The notes beneath the pieces are model-generated. The model saw nothing but the letters and a program-made list of their open reading frames with translations, was not told the DNA's origin and ran no database searches. Positions 10,205 to 22,661 of a DNA stretch of 64,000 nucleotides are shown here, one piece after another (positions within the stretch are counted from its first letter, which is position 1; every line of letters begins with the position of its first letter). The stretch spans positions 33,893,608 through 33,957,607 of the forward strand of contig CAMGYJ010000010.1 of NCBI GenBank assembly GCA_946122785.1, in the 5' to 3' direction. A program made the position numbers and the translations under genes. Source of the stretch: Linum tenue (taxonomy: Eukaryota; Streptophyta; Magnoliopsida; Malpighiales; Linaceae).

Positions 10205-13117
10205 CATGATAACAAGACTTCAACATCCATGCTTGCACCACACAAGTGTCTTCAACATTCATTATTTGGATTACCAATGTGAAGTCGAAGCTTGTATCAT
10301 ACCAAGATCTCCTTATCCATCCTTTCGAGGTCAAACAAGGATCTCGACAAGTGAGAAGATTTCCATAATCGAATTTCCACTCAAATGTTCTCAGTTACTG
10401 ACTACTCAACCCCACCTCTCTGAATCAAGTTTCAAGAAAAGGGGACAACCTGAGCCAAACATATATCAACATTTTCAAAGAAAACGAGACATCCTCAACA
10501 AGGATCTCCTCTATTCATCAACCAGACTCATACTTTGGGGGCAAGCTAGAATCCCTAAATGATAGACTTTACACGACTAAGGACGAGAGTCTCATTTATC
10601 AAGCATTCGTGTGGGGAAATTCAGATCCCCAAAATACAAGGACTTTCACAATTGGATTCATATCAGTCAATAACCTCTCTTCAGGAAAGTTCGAAAAACT
10701 TTAATTCTGGGGGCATAGAAGATCACGCAAACTCTAACCGATCAACCTATACCTTGTACACATTTCCCCCATCAACATGGTGACGAGAATCTTGATAGCA
10801 GCTGAAGTATCGTATACTCAAAGCACCCATAGGATTGAGTGAGAGTGATTTGAAAGTGAGAATGAGAGTGAGAGCTTATGAATATTCTCATGGCTTGACT
10901 TAAAAGAAAGAATTTTTAAACAAGGTGACAATAACCACACAAGAAATCATTTTTCTCATATTGCACACAATTCCCCCAACAAGGCTTTGATTTCAAAAGT
11001 CAAGTTCCCATTATATCCTCTTAAATGATCTTTTTTCAAACATTGTTTGCATTCATCTTAAGTCAAGATTGGTAAAATTCACACTTTGTTCCGAAGAATG
11101 GAAGGAGAATAACACATTCTCGGGGGCAAGTTAGTGCCACTCGGAAAGAAAGAAGAAAGTGGTTCTCCAAACCCACCAAATCATGAGTAAATGGGAAATC
11201 TCATAGATCTTGAATCATTTTTGTTCAAGATACCCTACCAATCAATCAAACTATCCGTCAACAAAGTATTTTTGTACCTCGTACCTCCCGATGAGGTCAA
11301 TCAAGCATGTCTAGAAAACCAACATCAGCAAGACAATACCCAGAGATAACAAATTTCTCTTATCCAAGCACGACATGCTCACATAGCAAGAAGATCAAGC
11401 AAACTAAATGATCACATTATCCTGTGACCAGCATGCTACAAAATCCTCCCATAGAAACAACCTACCAGGCACATCCCATGAAAAGATCATATGGCTAATA
11501 CATCAGCCACCCAAGAATCAATGTCCAAGGTGGAGAAAACAGAAGACCAACCTTCCATCAATCCCCATAAGCGACATACCTTGTGCTCACTGAGTATATA
11601 AAAGAGGATAAACTAGATGGCAAGCCTAGTACCTTGAGATAGTGACACACACCAACGAAATAAAGTACCCATGTCGGCAGTATGCTACCCCATCGCGAGC
11701 ACAACCAAGGATCAATTTTACTAAAAGGGAATGGCATATTTTCCTTGTGGATGATCGATTTAAGAGAATCCATGAAAAAAAAACATCAAGACCATGATGA
11801 GGGATTATACTCTTTCTTTTGCATACCATCGAGACATCATCCTATAACCCATCATACAACCTTTTTCGAAAGCACTTCACACGCATCGAATGGCATCATT
11901 CTCGATGCACTTCAAACTAATCATATGGCATCATCTATAAAAAATTCATAGCCAAATTAAATATCATTCATTCTCAAAATTCATTTAAAGTAGATGTACC
12001 CTTCCAACATATCTCATCACAATATTGCATCATATCATATCAGAAAATACCTTGCATTTGCACATATGGGGAAGTCAAAATTCAAATCTTTACCAATATC
12101 AAGTTTGTCACATGCCTTAGATCTACCTAAGACCACCAATTGCTTGTTTCAACCACTAATGTCAATCACAAAAAATCTATACCACTCGTGATCAAGTTAA
12201 ACTTTCACATATCCTCGTGAATTTTACCGCCATGATACACGTGATCAAACAGGCTATACCGCCACGAATAAAAATCCAAAATCAGGCTCTATCACCACAA
12301 AATCTCAAATCTAGCTATATCGCCACGGAACAAGATAACCTCAAACCAGGCTATACCGCTACGGGAACAAGATAAAAATAGTAAAGGCTATACCGCCATG
12401 CAGAACCCAAAGCAGGCTATACCGCCATACAAAAAATAACGCAGGCTATACCGCCAAACAAAAATCAAAGTAGGCTATACCGCCATACAAAAAGAATCTA
12501 AATCAGGCTATACCGCTACCGGATCATTATAAAACAAAACCAGGCTATATCGCCACAAGACTAAAAACAAGTCAAGCTATACCGCCATTGGACCAAAAAC
12601 CCAAATCAGGTTATACTGCCATGAAAAACACTCCTAAAACGGGCTATACCGCCATGAAACCAGAAAACTCTAGTAAGGCTATACCGCCACGATACCTAAA
12701 TACCAACTCAGCCCCTACCGCCAAAATACCAAATACCAACTCAGGCCCTACCACCAAGATACCTAAATACCAATTCAGGCCTTACCACCAAAATTCTTAA
12801 TTACTAACTCAGGCCCTACGTCCAAATAACCTAAATACACTAATGCAGGGGCTATCGTCAAGACACCTAAAAACACTAACGCAGGCGCTACCACCAAAAA
12901 CCCAAAAGAACTAACACAGGCCATACCGCCATGAAAAATAAAATAAACAAGTCATACAACCACATAAATTTACCTTACCTCACCTTAACTTACCAAAAGA
13001 GAGTGGGCTAGCGCCCCAACCTTGCAAATTATATCGATAATTAACCGGCCAAAAATAGTGTGTTATGATAAATTTGTATACCTCTCAAATACCAAGAGAT
13101 ATACAAAGGGGGGCAAC
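10205..13117 (+). mobile_element. 3' internal part of a Tat-like LTR element, copy A
   Basis: Sequence without long ORFs that ends in a purine tract (CAAAGGGGGGCAAC, 13104-13117) directly before the LTR start TGTAGACACC. It contains the tandem repeat array at 12225-12935. The composite element inserted into it, and the other side of that insertion is the 73 bp at 25184-25256. Its gag-pol is not in the window. Tat-lineage elements are known for tandem repeats in the 3' untranslated region. Confidence 0.6.
12225..12935 (+). repeat. Degenerate ~33-bp tandem repeat, about 22 units, copy A
   Basis: Units of about 28-38 bp share the core CAGGCTATACCGCCA. Middle units keep CTATACCGCCA, while right-hand units have drifted to CAGGCCCTACCACCA. 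Spacing is irregular and the unit tails are A-rich. Such 3'-UTR arrays in Tat-lineage elements are known sources of satellite DNA. Confidence 0.85.
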
Positions 13118-16100
13118 TGTAGACACCAATTTTTGTCCGGGTCAAAAAATATTTAACTAAATTTTTGTTAAAATTTACAATAGCAAATCTTAAATGAACT
13201 CCTAGATAAAACATATTTATTGTGATTGTGATTGGTTATATTTGTCTCAACTCAATGGAGATTAAGCAATAGCAAGTCTCGATCGCTACAATTTGATAGG
13301 GAGAGTCGACTTGTTTCAACTCAATTGAGTTGACTTGTTTTGTTTTGATTATACGAATTAACCATTCACTCAATTTATTCATTGCGTGAATTGACTAGTT
13401 GAATTGGACTTTGCGAGATTTGGGCTTTGGGATTTTGGTGTAAAAGAAATCAATAACAGACCTTTTTTATTAACAATTACATTATGATTACCAATTAATG
13501 ATAATAATTACATTACGATTAGAAATACAAACTAAAAATTACAAGTACAAGTACAATTACTAAATAAATGTTATATCACAACTAATTAAAATAGTTCTTA
13601 CAATCAATAATAAGCTAAAGAGCTCAAGTCAAAGCCCAAGTCCAAAGTCAACTAAAGTCAAAGGTCAACTTGGTCAAGTCAGTCAACATGAGTCAAAACC
13701 AGTCAACCCGGTCAGCTCTGACACAACCAGACCGGTTCAACCCCCAAAAGAAAAAAACACAAATACACTGTTGAAATACTTGCTGTCCAAGCAGCAATTC
13801 GCTATAAAAAGAGCCTTTTGGTTCTTACCTAAGAGAGGAGACTGCTTCCTTTCCCTTTTGGCCAGGGACTTCTTTCCTGCCTTCTCCTCCTGGACGGCTT
13901 CTCTTCTTCTCTTCCAAACTTCTTGCCAAAAACTATTTTTTTCTTCTTCATCCTTTTTCTTCTTACACAAACAACACTTCTTCTTCTCTTCTCTGTTGGT
14001 TCTTCCTCTTTCAGCCCTTCCTACAAACATAGACAAACAACACTTCTTCTTCTTGTTCTTCTCTTCGTCTACCTAAACACAACAACACAAGCTCTGAAAA
14101 AAATCTCCTTACTTTGCTCTTCTTCCTCTTAGATACACCAACATAACATAGAAAAAGAACAAACACAAACAACAAAAAGAAAACTGCAAACGGAAAGTCT
14201 AGCAGGCCAAAAGGGAAAGGAAAGCAACAGAACAGCCCCTTCATCGGACATCAAGTAAAAAAGGTGGGTACATCTACTTCTTCCACCGTCATCTCACAAC
14301 CATTCATACACCCAAGGAAACCTTTTTAAGCAAAAATTGATCCTTTCCAAGCAACTTCAAGCTGACTGATTTGCGTTTAAAAGAGGAATTCAAACCAATA
14401 CTCCAAGCAAATCATAAGATGGTGATAATAACCTCAATCAATGAAAAGATAAATCTATGATTAATTTCATCACTTATTTATGATTTGTCATGTTTAGTAT
14501 ATTGTGATGAAAAAAAATTCAGATTTACTTTCCTTTCTAGCTTTGATTGTTTAAGTTTGTTTAGCATTTTTCATCTCTAGTTACATTAAACTAACATCCA
14601 AAACATGGTAAGTAAAAAAACTAACATACACGACCCATTTAAGACTCGAAATACTTGAAGGACTTCCCCTCTAACCTAAACCCCCTACCCTTTCTGAAAC
14701 CGAAACCATCCATAGAACTCAAAATTACAAGTCACAGTCAAACGCCCAAATTTTTAGGCTCAACCCCAGGAAAGGATTTACAGCATTCAAATCCACCAAC
14801 CAAATCCTAAACCAAACAAATCTACCTGTTGTTTCCATCCTCCTTCGCCGTCGGTACAGTTCAGAGTCGCCGGCGGCCTCCATTTTCCCCTTTCTTCGTC
14901 CCAAAACCAGCAAAAACGAAAACAATAAAACTAATCAAAACCCAGACAACATCGAAAATCCAGAATCAAAGTCGAAACTAAATTTAACTCACTCCCCGGC
15001 GTGTCAAACGTCGGCGGTGTCATCGGGGTTCGCCGACGATGACTCTTCTTCTCCCTCAGCTTTTCTTCCCGATACCACTACCGCCGAGCTCATCGCCGTC
15101 GAGATCTTTTTCTTCTTTCCCCTTGATCGAACCCAAAATAGAAACCCACAAAAAAACCCAGAAATCAGAAGAGAAACATGCATCAGACACTCGCTCAAAG
15201 TCGAAATCCAACCAAAATCGAGGAAAATCCTAAGAAAATCGACATGCAAGGCAAGAAATTTTACCTGAAATTCAATCGCCATCGTCGTCAATGATGGCCA
15301 GCGGGGATTGTGTCGGTCTTCGCCGTTCCGTCGCCATCTCTCTTTCTTTCCTTTACCTCTCGTCATTTCCCGAATACTAAAGAGATGAGTAGAGAAAGTT
15401 TGAATGATAGAAGAATCGAGAAAGTTAGAAAAATTGAAAGGAGAGGATGGCGGATCGACGAAAACCAGAAGGGATTTTGATTTAGTGTCCGGTTCTCTCC
15501 TAGGGTTTCTTTTTTCCGTTTTTTAGAGGAAAAGAAAAAAGAGGACGATAGAGAGAGCCGAATCGAACCAGTTTATATCTGGTCAGCGAAAACCAAGTCT
15601 ACCCACCTAACCAATCGGACTGCAACTTATTTCTCGTTGTCTAAGTTCTTTCGTTTTCAATTTAGTATAAAATTAAAATACGATTCCCCCTAAATAAGTT
15701 TAATACGCAAAAATCCATATTGACTAATCGTGGTAAGATCTTTTTTACCAAGATAAGATTATCCCTAAATATTTCAAAATACTAACAATATTGATTAATA
15801 TCCTCGTTTGGGCTTCTATTGTTCATACATGTATCTACTTACCAAGTAAATTTCCTTAATATGAAATCATGGTCGATAGACCGTGATGGTCATTCTCGAT
15901 GAAATTCTTACAAAGATAACCTATCATTCAATCACTATAAATCATAAATACACTTCCTAACAACTCAATTTATCATCTAAACCACGATCAATATAACGTG
16001 TTGAGATCATTTCATAAAATCTCTCAAAATGTTCGAACTACGTGGACTTTGATCCCGGTTAACCCGGGTACGTAGGCAACCGATAGGTTCGAGTCCAACC

Positions 16101-16516
16101 AATCTAAAAAACCTTTTTACGTCAATAGACGTGTAAACCGGTAACTTTAAATTCAAGTTTATACCAATAACATCGTCCAATTGGACTCTAACAATTTATA
16201 TTCTTACTAATTTAAAATAATCAAATATTACAACTAAATACACAAACAAATCCCAATTAATATTACACCCAACCTCTAAAAAACTTATCGATTTACGTAG
16301 TACCCGTTATGGGGCGTTGTGGGGTGTGAATACACTTCCCCACATGTAACCGTACTCCCGAACCTAGAACAATATAAAATCCGCAGACCAGAATTCTGGT
16401 TTTAACAAAAAAAAATTAAAACCGGAAAATGGTGTTCGACCCACCCCAAAGCACGGTCGATGGCGACTCTGAGCAAATCGCGACGGGTCCCCCGATCTCA
16501 AGGGGCGGTTGCGACA
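13118..16516 (+). repeat. Tat-like 3' LTR (~3.4 kb), copy A
   Basis: Starts TGTAGACACC right after a purine tract and ends GGTTGCGACA at 16516, shortly after ATGGCGACTCTGAG, a word typical of Tat/Retand LTR ends. TG/CA ends fit, but the 5-bp target duplication (ATCGT expected) cannot be checked because the 5' end is missing. Short ORFs in the CT-rich part (13737-14244) and around 15004-15366 appear incidental. Confidence 0.6.
13627..13809 (+). promoter_or_regulatory. LTR promoter: W-box cluster and TATA box, copy A
   Basis: Eight GTCAA words (reverse complement of the W-box core TTGAC) occur within about 80 bp at 13627-13705, followed by TATAAAA at 13803-13809. WRKY factors bind W-boxes, so stress-responsive transcription of this LTR is plausible but not shown. 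Confidence 0.5.
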
Positions 16517-16757
16517 ATCGTTAGAACAACATGATAATCACATGAAATAGAAAAGAGATTAGAAGAATACCTTCTTCCATGGTGATTGAGAGAGAACTTA
16601 TGAAGAAGTAGCAATGTTGAATTTTGGGTTCTCTCCCCTAGCATACAAGTCACTTGATATATGTGTTTCTTATGATATGTTATTGTGATGGTACAAAGCA
16701 TCGTATTTATAGATGGAGAGAGGACCAAAATTCCTCCTAAGTTTTTCTTTACACTTA

Positions 16758-17184
16758 CAGACCGTTTGGTACCAAATGAGTCGAGAATTCATTTCATTGT
16801 AACATGGATTACCGTGTAGAATTCATTGTCAAATGAAATCTTGTGTTTGGTATGTCATATTCAAATCTTGTGAAATAAAATAAATTGGCGTGTAGAATTC
16901 ATTGTCAAAGAATTTCCGCGTTTGGTATGTCATATACTCATATATATAAGTAATTTAGTTGATAAAAGAGGATAATTATATCATTCTGTTATAATTAGTA
17001 AATACTTTTGGAATTCGTTTGGAAATTCTATCTCAATTCTCGGAATTGCTATAACTAGTTCCAATTCCATAGAATTCAAAATTTAGAATTGAAAATGAAT
17101 TCTTTTAAATATCATGCACAAAAATGTTGCATTCCAAAATGAATTCCTCTAAACTTATGGAATTCATTTATACCAAACGGTGTG
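16758..17184. mobile_element. PIF/Harbinger (Tourist-like) MITE, copy A
   Basis: 427 bp with terminal inverted repeats CAGACCGTTTGGTA and TACCAAACGGTGTG (13 of 14 pairs) and TTA on both sides (16755-16757 and 17185-17187). There is no ORF; the interior is AT-rich with many GAATTCATT words. A TTA target duplication and this TIR type point to PIF/Harbinger. Confidence 0.75.
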
Positions 17185-17187
17185 TTA

Positions 17188-18863
17188 ATCTCAACCATCC
17201 ATCATGGAAGAGTTACAATAGGAACATAACTCTTTATAGTTATTAATCTTTGATAACTCTTTATTCTTATAACCAATTGAATCAAATGTAATACTCATAT
17301 TCCTTCATAACTCATGGGTTTCATAATAGATCATATTAAGGATGAGATAACTCTCTTGCACTAAAAGTTATCTTACATGAGAATGTACTATTTTTTCTTA
17401 TAAGGGCGACGATAATTTATTAAGAGGAAGGAAGGTACAAACCAGGATCCGACAACTACTTGTGAACCAACAGCCAACAAAGGAAACAAGATAAATAGAA
17501 GAGAAAAATGAGAGAATGAAACACAACTAAAGTAAATCGAACCATCCATCCCTGTTTTCAGTGGCGGGTTGGCTTTGTCACTAGGCGTATTTAAAATTTG
17601 GAGAAAAAATTATTATCACCACATAGGTTTATATATAAGATTCTAATACTAGATACAAGAAGTCTTATAGACAATAAATGTTCTTTCACGATTCTTTTCA
17701 TATAAGAAAACACGTCACTATTGTTTATACAAAAAGAAATTAATATGTTAATTTTCTTTTAAGAATGAATTACTTGAATATTCATTTTTTAAATATTATT
17801 TACATATTTGATGGCTACTTCGGCGCACTTAGTGCACCCAACTCTAAAAGTGTCCATAATACATCAAATTTTGAACTTTAATTAGTACTCTCAATCTAAT
17901 ATGATGATATGAACTTTAATATGACATAGATGCTGGTGCGTCGAGCGCGAGACGTTCCCCTTCGATTCAGTCTTATTTCACTTGATTCGTCTCCTGCAAA
18001 AACCCAGCCAAACCTTTCTCCGAGAACAAGTGAAAGAACAGGAAATTTCTTATGTTTGATCGAAATAGATACAGCTGAACACGATTTTGTGTGTTTTTGT
18101 TTGAAGCGCCAAACTGGTGTTGGGCTTGAGGACTCGGCCCAAATAATTTTAATTCTATTCAATAATATAATTTGGACTAAACTACTTAAGCCCACACACT
18201 TAGCCTACGAGTTACAACTAAAGAGCTTGGTCCAAAAAAAAAAAAAATGAAATAATGGAAACCACTTAACTTACTCAGGCTGAAGTGATGCGTTTGACTA
18301 ACAAAAGCCCTGTTAACGAACATATATGAACAAGCCAAGAACAGAGTTCCTCATCCAGATGGCAGGGAAGAGAGATGGTACAGTGCACACGAGATTTTTA
18401 CGTGGTTTCCAACGTTGGGAGAATAAGAATCCCAACGTCGACTAGTCCACGGTCGGCGTCACGCTTTTGGCGCTCTCCGACGATTCACTAATGATTTGGC
18501 TTTGAAGTTCTTCGAGCTTACAATGGAACACTCAAACCTGTTCAATCTGCTCCCCGCAAGATCGAACCTCACTCTTTTCACACTCTATTAGCTATCCAAC
18601 TAATAGAGACACTGATACAGTCCTGTATCAGAACCCAAAAGCCTCCCCGACTCTTGTGCCGACTTTTCTATACAAAATCCCACGCAAAACTCTATTGCTC
18701 TCTTGATTTTGTCTCACCCGAAAAGTCTGCTCTATGGCTATTCCAGGTCTCCTTTTTATAATGAAGTTTCTGGCCGTTGCATTGGAATTAACTTGCCTTG
18801 TTGTTGTGGTCGCGAATCAGCCCTGAAATGGTAAGTTGCAACATTTCCCTGGAAAAAATCCAA
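17188..18863. other. AT-rich stretch without recognisable gene, copy A (copy B 48056-49731)
   Basis: Open frames such as 17930-18250 show no family features. From about 18300 to 18800 the sequence holds GATTTTTACGTGGTTTCC and a following G+C-richer block, a pattern often seen inside plant LTRs, but I could not find paired ends. Confidence 0.4.
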
Positions 18864-20099
18864 AAGTACCACTGTTTAAAAAAAAATTCCAAAAATACCA
18901 CCCAATCCCAAAAAATTCCAAAAATACCACCCTTTTTCAAAAACCGCCACCCCACCCAGCGGTTTGGTCGAAAACCGCTTGTCGGGGGCGCGGTTTTGGA
19001 CCAAACCGCGGGCCTAGGGGGCGGTTATAAAAAAAAAAATTTGGACCAAAACCGCTGGGTGGGGTGGCGGTTTGGCCCAAAACCGCCACCCCAACCAGCG
19101 GTTTGGTCCAAAAGTTCGGTCGAAACTTCAAACGAACGTAACTTTGCACTCGGGTATCCGATCGTAGCGATTTTTTTTTTCATTTCGCATAACTTTTCAA
19201 GATCTACAACTTTTACTAGGATGAAATTTTCAAAACAGGAACTATTTGTGGATATACGGGACCTTGAGAATAACTTTACCTTTACTTTTCAGAAAAGTTA
19301 TGCGGAATAAAAAAAAATTCATGACATTCGGATTTTGGAGCACAAAGTTATGGCCGCCCAAAGTTTGACGAAATAAAAAAAGGTCGTTCGGGGTGGCAAA
19401 TGACGTTTTTTCGAGACGAAGACGGAACCCGACTGTTTGAGACTTGCAAGATCTCAAAAAGTGATTCGGATTCAAAAAATGGAAGCCGCAAACTTTTTGA
19501 GATCTTGCAAGCCGCAAACCGCCGGGTCTCGCCTTTCGTCAAACTTTGGGCGGCCATAACTTTGTGCTCCAAACTCCGAATGTTATGAACTTTTTTTTGA
19601 TTCCTCATAACTTTTCAAGATCTACAACTTTTAATATAATCATAATTTCAAAATGTACATGGATTTCTGAAAAGTAAAGGTAAAGTTATTCTCAAGGTCC
19701 CGTATATCCACAAATAGTTCCTGTTTTGAAAATTTTATCCTAGTAAAAGTTGTAGATCTTGAAAAGTTATGCGAAATGAAAAAAAAAATCGCTACGATCG
19801 GATACCCGAGTGCAAAGTTACGTTCGTTTGAAGTTTCGACCGAACTTTTGGACCAAACCGCTGGTTGGGGTGGCGGTTTTGGGCCAAACCGCCACCCCAC
19901 CCAGCGGTTTTGGTCCAATTTTTTTTTTTTTTTATAACCGCCTCCTAGGCCCGCGGTTTGGTCCAAAACCGCGCCCCCGACAAGCGGTTTTCGACCAAAC
20001 CGCTGGGTGGGGTGGCGGTTTTTGAAAAAGGGTGGTATTTTTGAAATTTTTTGGGGTTGGGTGGTATTTTTGGGAAAAAAAATTTAAACAGTGGTACTT
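18864..20099. repeat. 1.24-kb near-perfect palindrome, MULE-like foldback element, copy A
   Basis: The left end AAGTACCACTG pairs with the right end CAGTGGTACTT and the match continues inward to a centre near 19500, with arms of roughly 500-600 bp. The arms contain alternating blocks such as AACCGCCACCCC and GGGTGGCGGTTT. The end layout (AAATACCACC boxes spaced by A-runs) resembles the ends of the MULE at 52744-56517 (AAATAGCACC boxes). No real ORF; open frames inside are a product of the palindrome. No target duplication was identified with certainty. Confidence 0.8.
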
Positions 20100-21056
20100 C
20101 CCGTTATGCTCAAATCTCAAAGTTCTGATCTGCAGTTGATTGTGCAATTCCAGCTGTCACACTCGGATCACAAAACTCCTTAGCTTTTGCACCAAGTTTC
20201 TGTACTGTCAGGAGGCTAGCTGCTGGCACTCAAATAATTTGCTTCTAGAAAGGAACTTTCTGCTTGTCCAACTTGCTCCATAGGTTTCCACTCGAAGCTT
20301 GACCGGCAGGGTTACAAAGTTGTTGTACTGATTTGCTTATGATGTGTTGTCGTACTACTTCATTCCAATTTCATAAAACCAGTAAATGAGAACAGTTCTT
20401 TCCTGCACACTCAATAAAAGCGTTAGATGCATACAATATAAATTACTTGATGGTGAGAAGCGTTTTTATCCAACAATAGAATCATAACAAATCAATCTAT
20501 TACCCTAACCCCTTAACCTTCAATTTTGAATCCCAACCCAAAATCCCAAATTGTAAACCTAAACCCTATCCCTAAATCCCTAAATCCTAAATCCTTCAAA
20601 TTAAAATGAATTTTGAATGAATTTTTTTCAAATTCATGTGCTTTTTGTTCATAATATTATAAGCAACAATTGATACCGTTTTGATATGAATCGCATACTC
20701 AGAATGATAATTATGAGGCGGGTGCACCGAATACGCCACCTTACATATTTATATTATATAAGAGAATACTATCCCAACTTCTTGACTGTCCCAATTAGCC
20801 AATATGTGAACTAGTGTATGTCACCACCTACCTCATTTGTCTTCCTTCTAACTAATTCAGCCAAAATCGTGATTCTGTGTAGAAGTGTTTTGTTGATCTA
20901 GAAGCGTGAAAACGTAAATTCTTAAGTTTAAAATCGTAGATTTTGACTATAACTATAAGAGTAAAGTGTAATTCTACGTAGAAATATTTTAATGACCTGA
21001 AATTTTTTAAATTTTAAAACGCAATTTTCACTACACTACTTCTAACCAACAGTGGC
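20100..21056. other. AT-rich stretch, no gene seen, copy A (copy B 50970-51926)
   Basis: No coherent ORF or repeat ends. A short stretch at about 20540-20600 has degenerate CCCTAAA-like words. Confidence 0.5.
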
Positions 21057-21864
21057 TTAACCCCACCCAATCTCCCCATTACCTGCCTTACTTCTTGGGC
21101 CACTTCCAATATTCCAAAGAGGTTTCACCGCCTTCTTTAACTTTTGCAACATCGAGAGACAGTCAGCTTCATACAACGGGAAAAATTGTGATCCCCATAA
21201 GACCCAAACCAAATAAGTAAGTTCTGGCCTCTGCAATTCACCGACCATTGGAAGTAGCAGAAACACGATGGAATCTGTAAAAAGGGAAGTAACGGCAAAA
21301 CTAGAGCAAGGATCAATGGATCGGGGCTTCAGTTACAACCATGATCCACGATACATATGCCTTCAACCACAAGTATTTGGACTGGACTGGATACACATAC
21401 GTACCTTTGCAACCACCAATCTCAGAACCACTTGGCAGCTTTAATTTCTGACAGCCGAATGATCTATGTGTTGATGGAATCCACAGACAAGCACATTTTT
21501 GTAAGAGAAGGCTGATAGAAGCTTCTATTCTATTGTATCCACCAATCACGACACTGTAACTATATACATCAATCATCATGCTTGCATTCGATGCTGGATA
21601 TGGAATCAATAGCTCTTTTGCGCTGCATAATTCACCATGCAAACAATACCCTTCCACCCTTTGCAGAACCCACCCATCATGACTTCTCATTTCCAACATT
21701 TCATCGAACACTGTCAGGGTTTCCTCCCTCCAGCCCGAGATACACGAAGACCATGACTCAAGCAATTACAGGGGACTTAACATCACGCACGGGATTTTTA
21801 CCTTGCATCTTTGAAAGCACGTCTAAAGCTCGAGATATAACACCCCCATCATTGCAGAGAGCAA
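21057..21864 (-). pseudogene. Degraded PPR gene, part 3' of the MULE insertion, copy A
   Basis: The minus strand shows PPR-like pieces in shifting frames: VLDALCNDGGVISRALDVLS with LSKMQGKNP next to the MULE, then ETLTVFDEMLE, DVYSYSVVIGGYNR, and a C-terminal frame ending at 21057. PPR proteins bind organellar RNA through ~35-residue helical repeats. Stops and frameshifts break every repeat, so this is a pseudogene. Copy B equivalent 51927-52734. Confidence 0.55.
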
Positions 21865-22661
21865 TCCAAGACAGAGTTTTTTTTCAGAAATAGCACCTTT
21901 AAAAAAAAAATTACAAAACTAGCACCCTCTCAAAAATATTTACAAAACTAGCACCCTTTTTTATTGACCGCACCCTCGTGATGCGATTTACATATAAACC
22001 GCATCCCCCAGGTGCGTTTTAATGTAAACCGCACCTGGAGGGTGCGTTCTAATCTGGTGGGCCTAAATCGCACCTTGGCAATGCGTTTTCATGTCTGGCC
22101 TACATGAAACGCATGGCCGAGGTGCGGTTTAGGTCTGACCTACCTAAACCGCACCATAGAGATGCGATTTATTCCTCCAAGAACGAACCGCATCTGTAAG
22201 GTGCGGTTTAGCCATATAGATCGCACCCCCCAAGTGCGGTTTAACCTTGTAGATCGCACCCCCAAGTGCGGTTTACGTGCCAATTATTTTCCTGCCACCC
22301 GACAGCCATGCAGAGAATTATGCACGTAGGGCTACATGGCTGACTAAAACGCACCCTAGAGGTGCGGTTTTCACAATTTTTTCCCCTATATAAGACTTGC
22401 CGGAAAACCTCTACTCTTCACACCTCTCATTCTCTCTTTCATTTTTCTGTTGTATATCTATATTTATTTAGTGTGTTTGCCATTAAGATTAACTCGTAAG
22501 TTTTTTTTGTTACTTTTTATGCCATTAACATTAACTCGTAACTTTATCTTGTGTTACTTTTTATGCCATTAACATTAACTCGTAAGTTGATTTTGTTTTA
22601 CTTTTTATGTGATTTGTGATTTTGATGATATTAACTAAACTACGGTTTGTTTTGTGTGCAG

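Noticed and set aside
12225..12935. Regular short repeats that could suggest a CRISPR-like array
   Set aside because: Units are degenerate, vary in length, have no unique spacers of constant size, and sit in plant retrotransposon DNA.
13737..14244. Overlapping open frames on both strands (99-101 codons)
   Set aside because: They come from a CT/GA-biased tract within the LTR that lacks stops by composition.
16560..16720. Minus-strand TATAAATA followed by CACCATGGAAGAAG and a GTATTC donor-like site, resembling the first exon of a gene
   Set aside because: After the short exon the sequence runs into the Tat-like LTR and no further exon was found; it may be the relic of a gene or LTR but cannot be supported.
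19242..19608. Open frames near the palindrome centre
   Set aside because: Mirror-image frames occur on both arms, as expected from the inverted repeat.
20505..20600. Interstitial telomere repeat
   Set aside because: Only scattered CCCTAAA-like words, not a tandem array.
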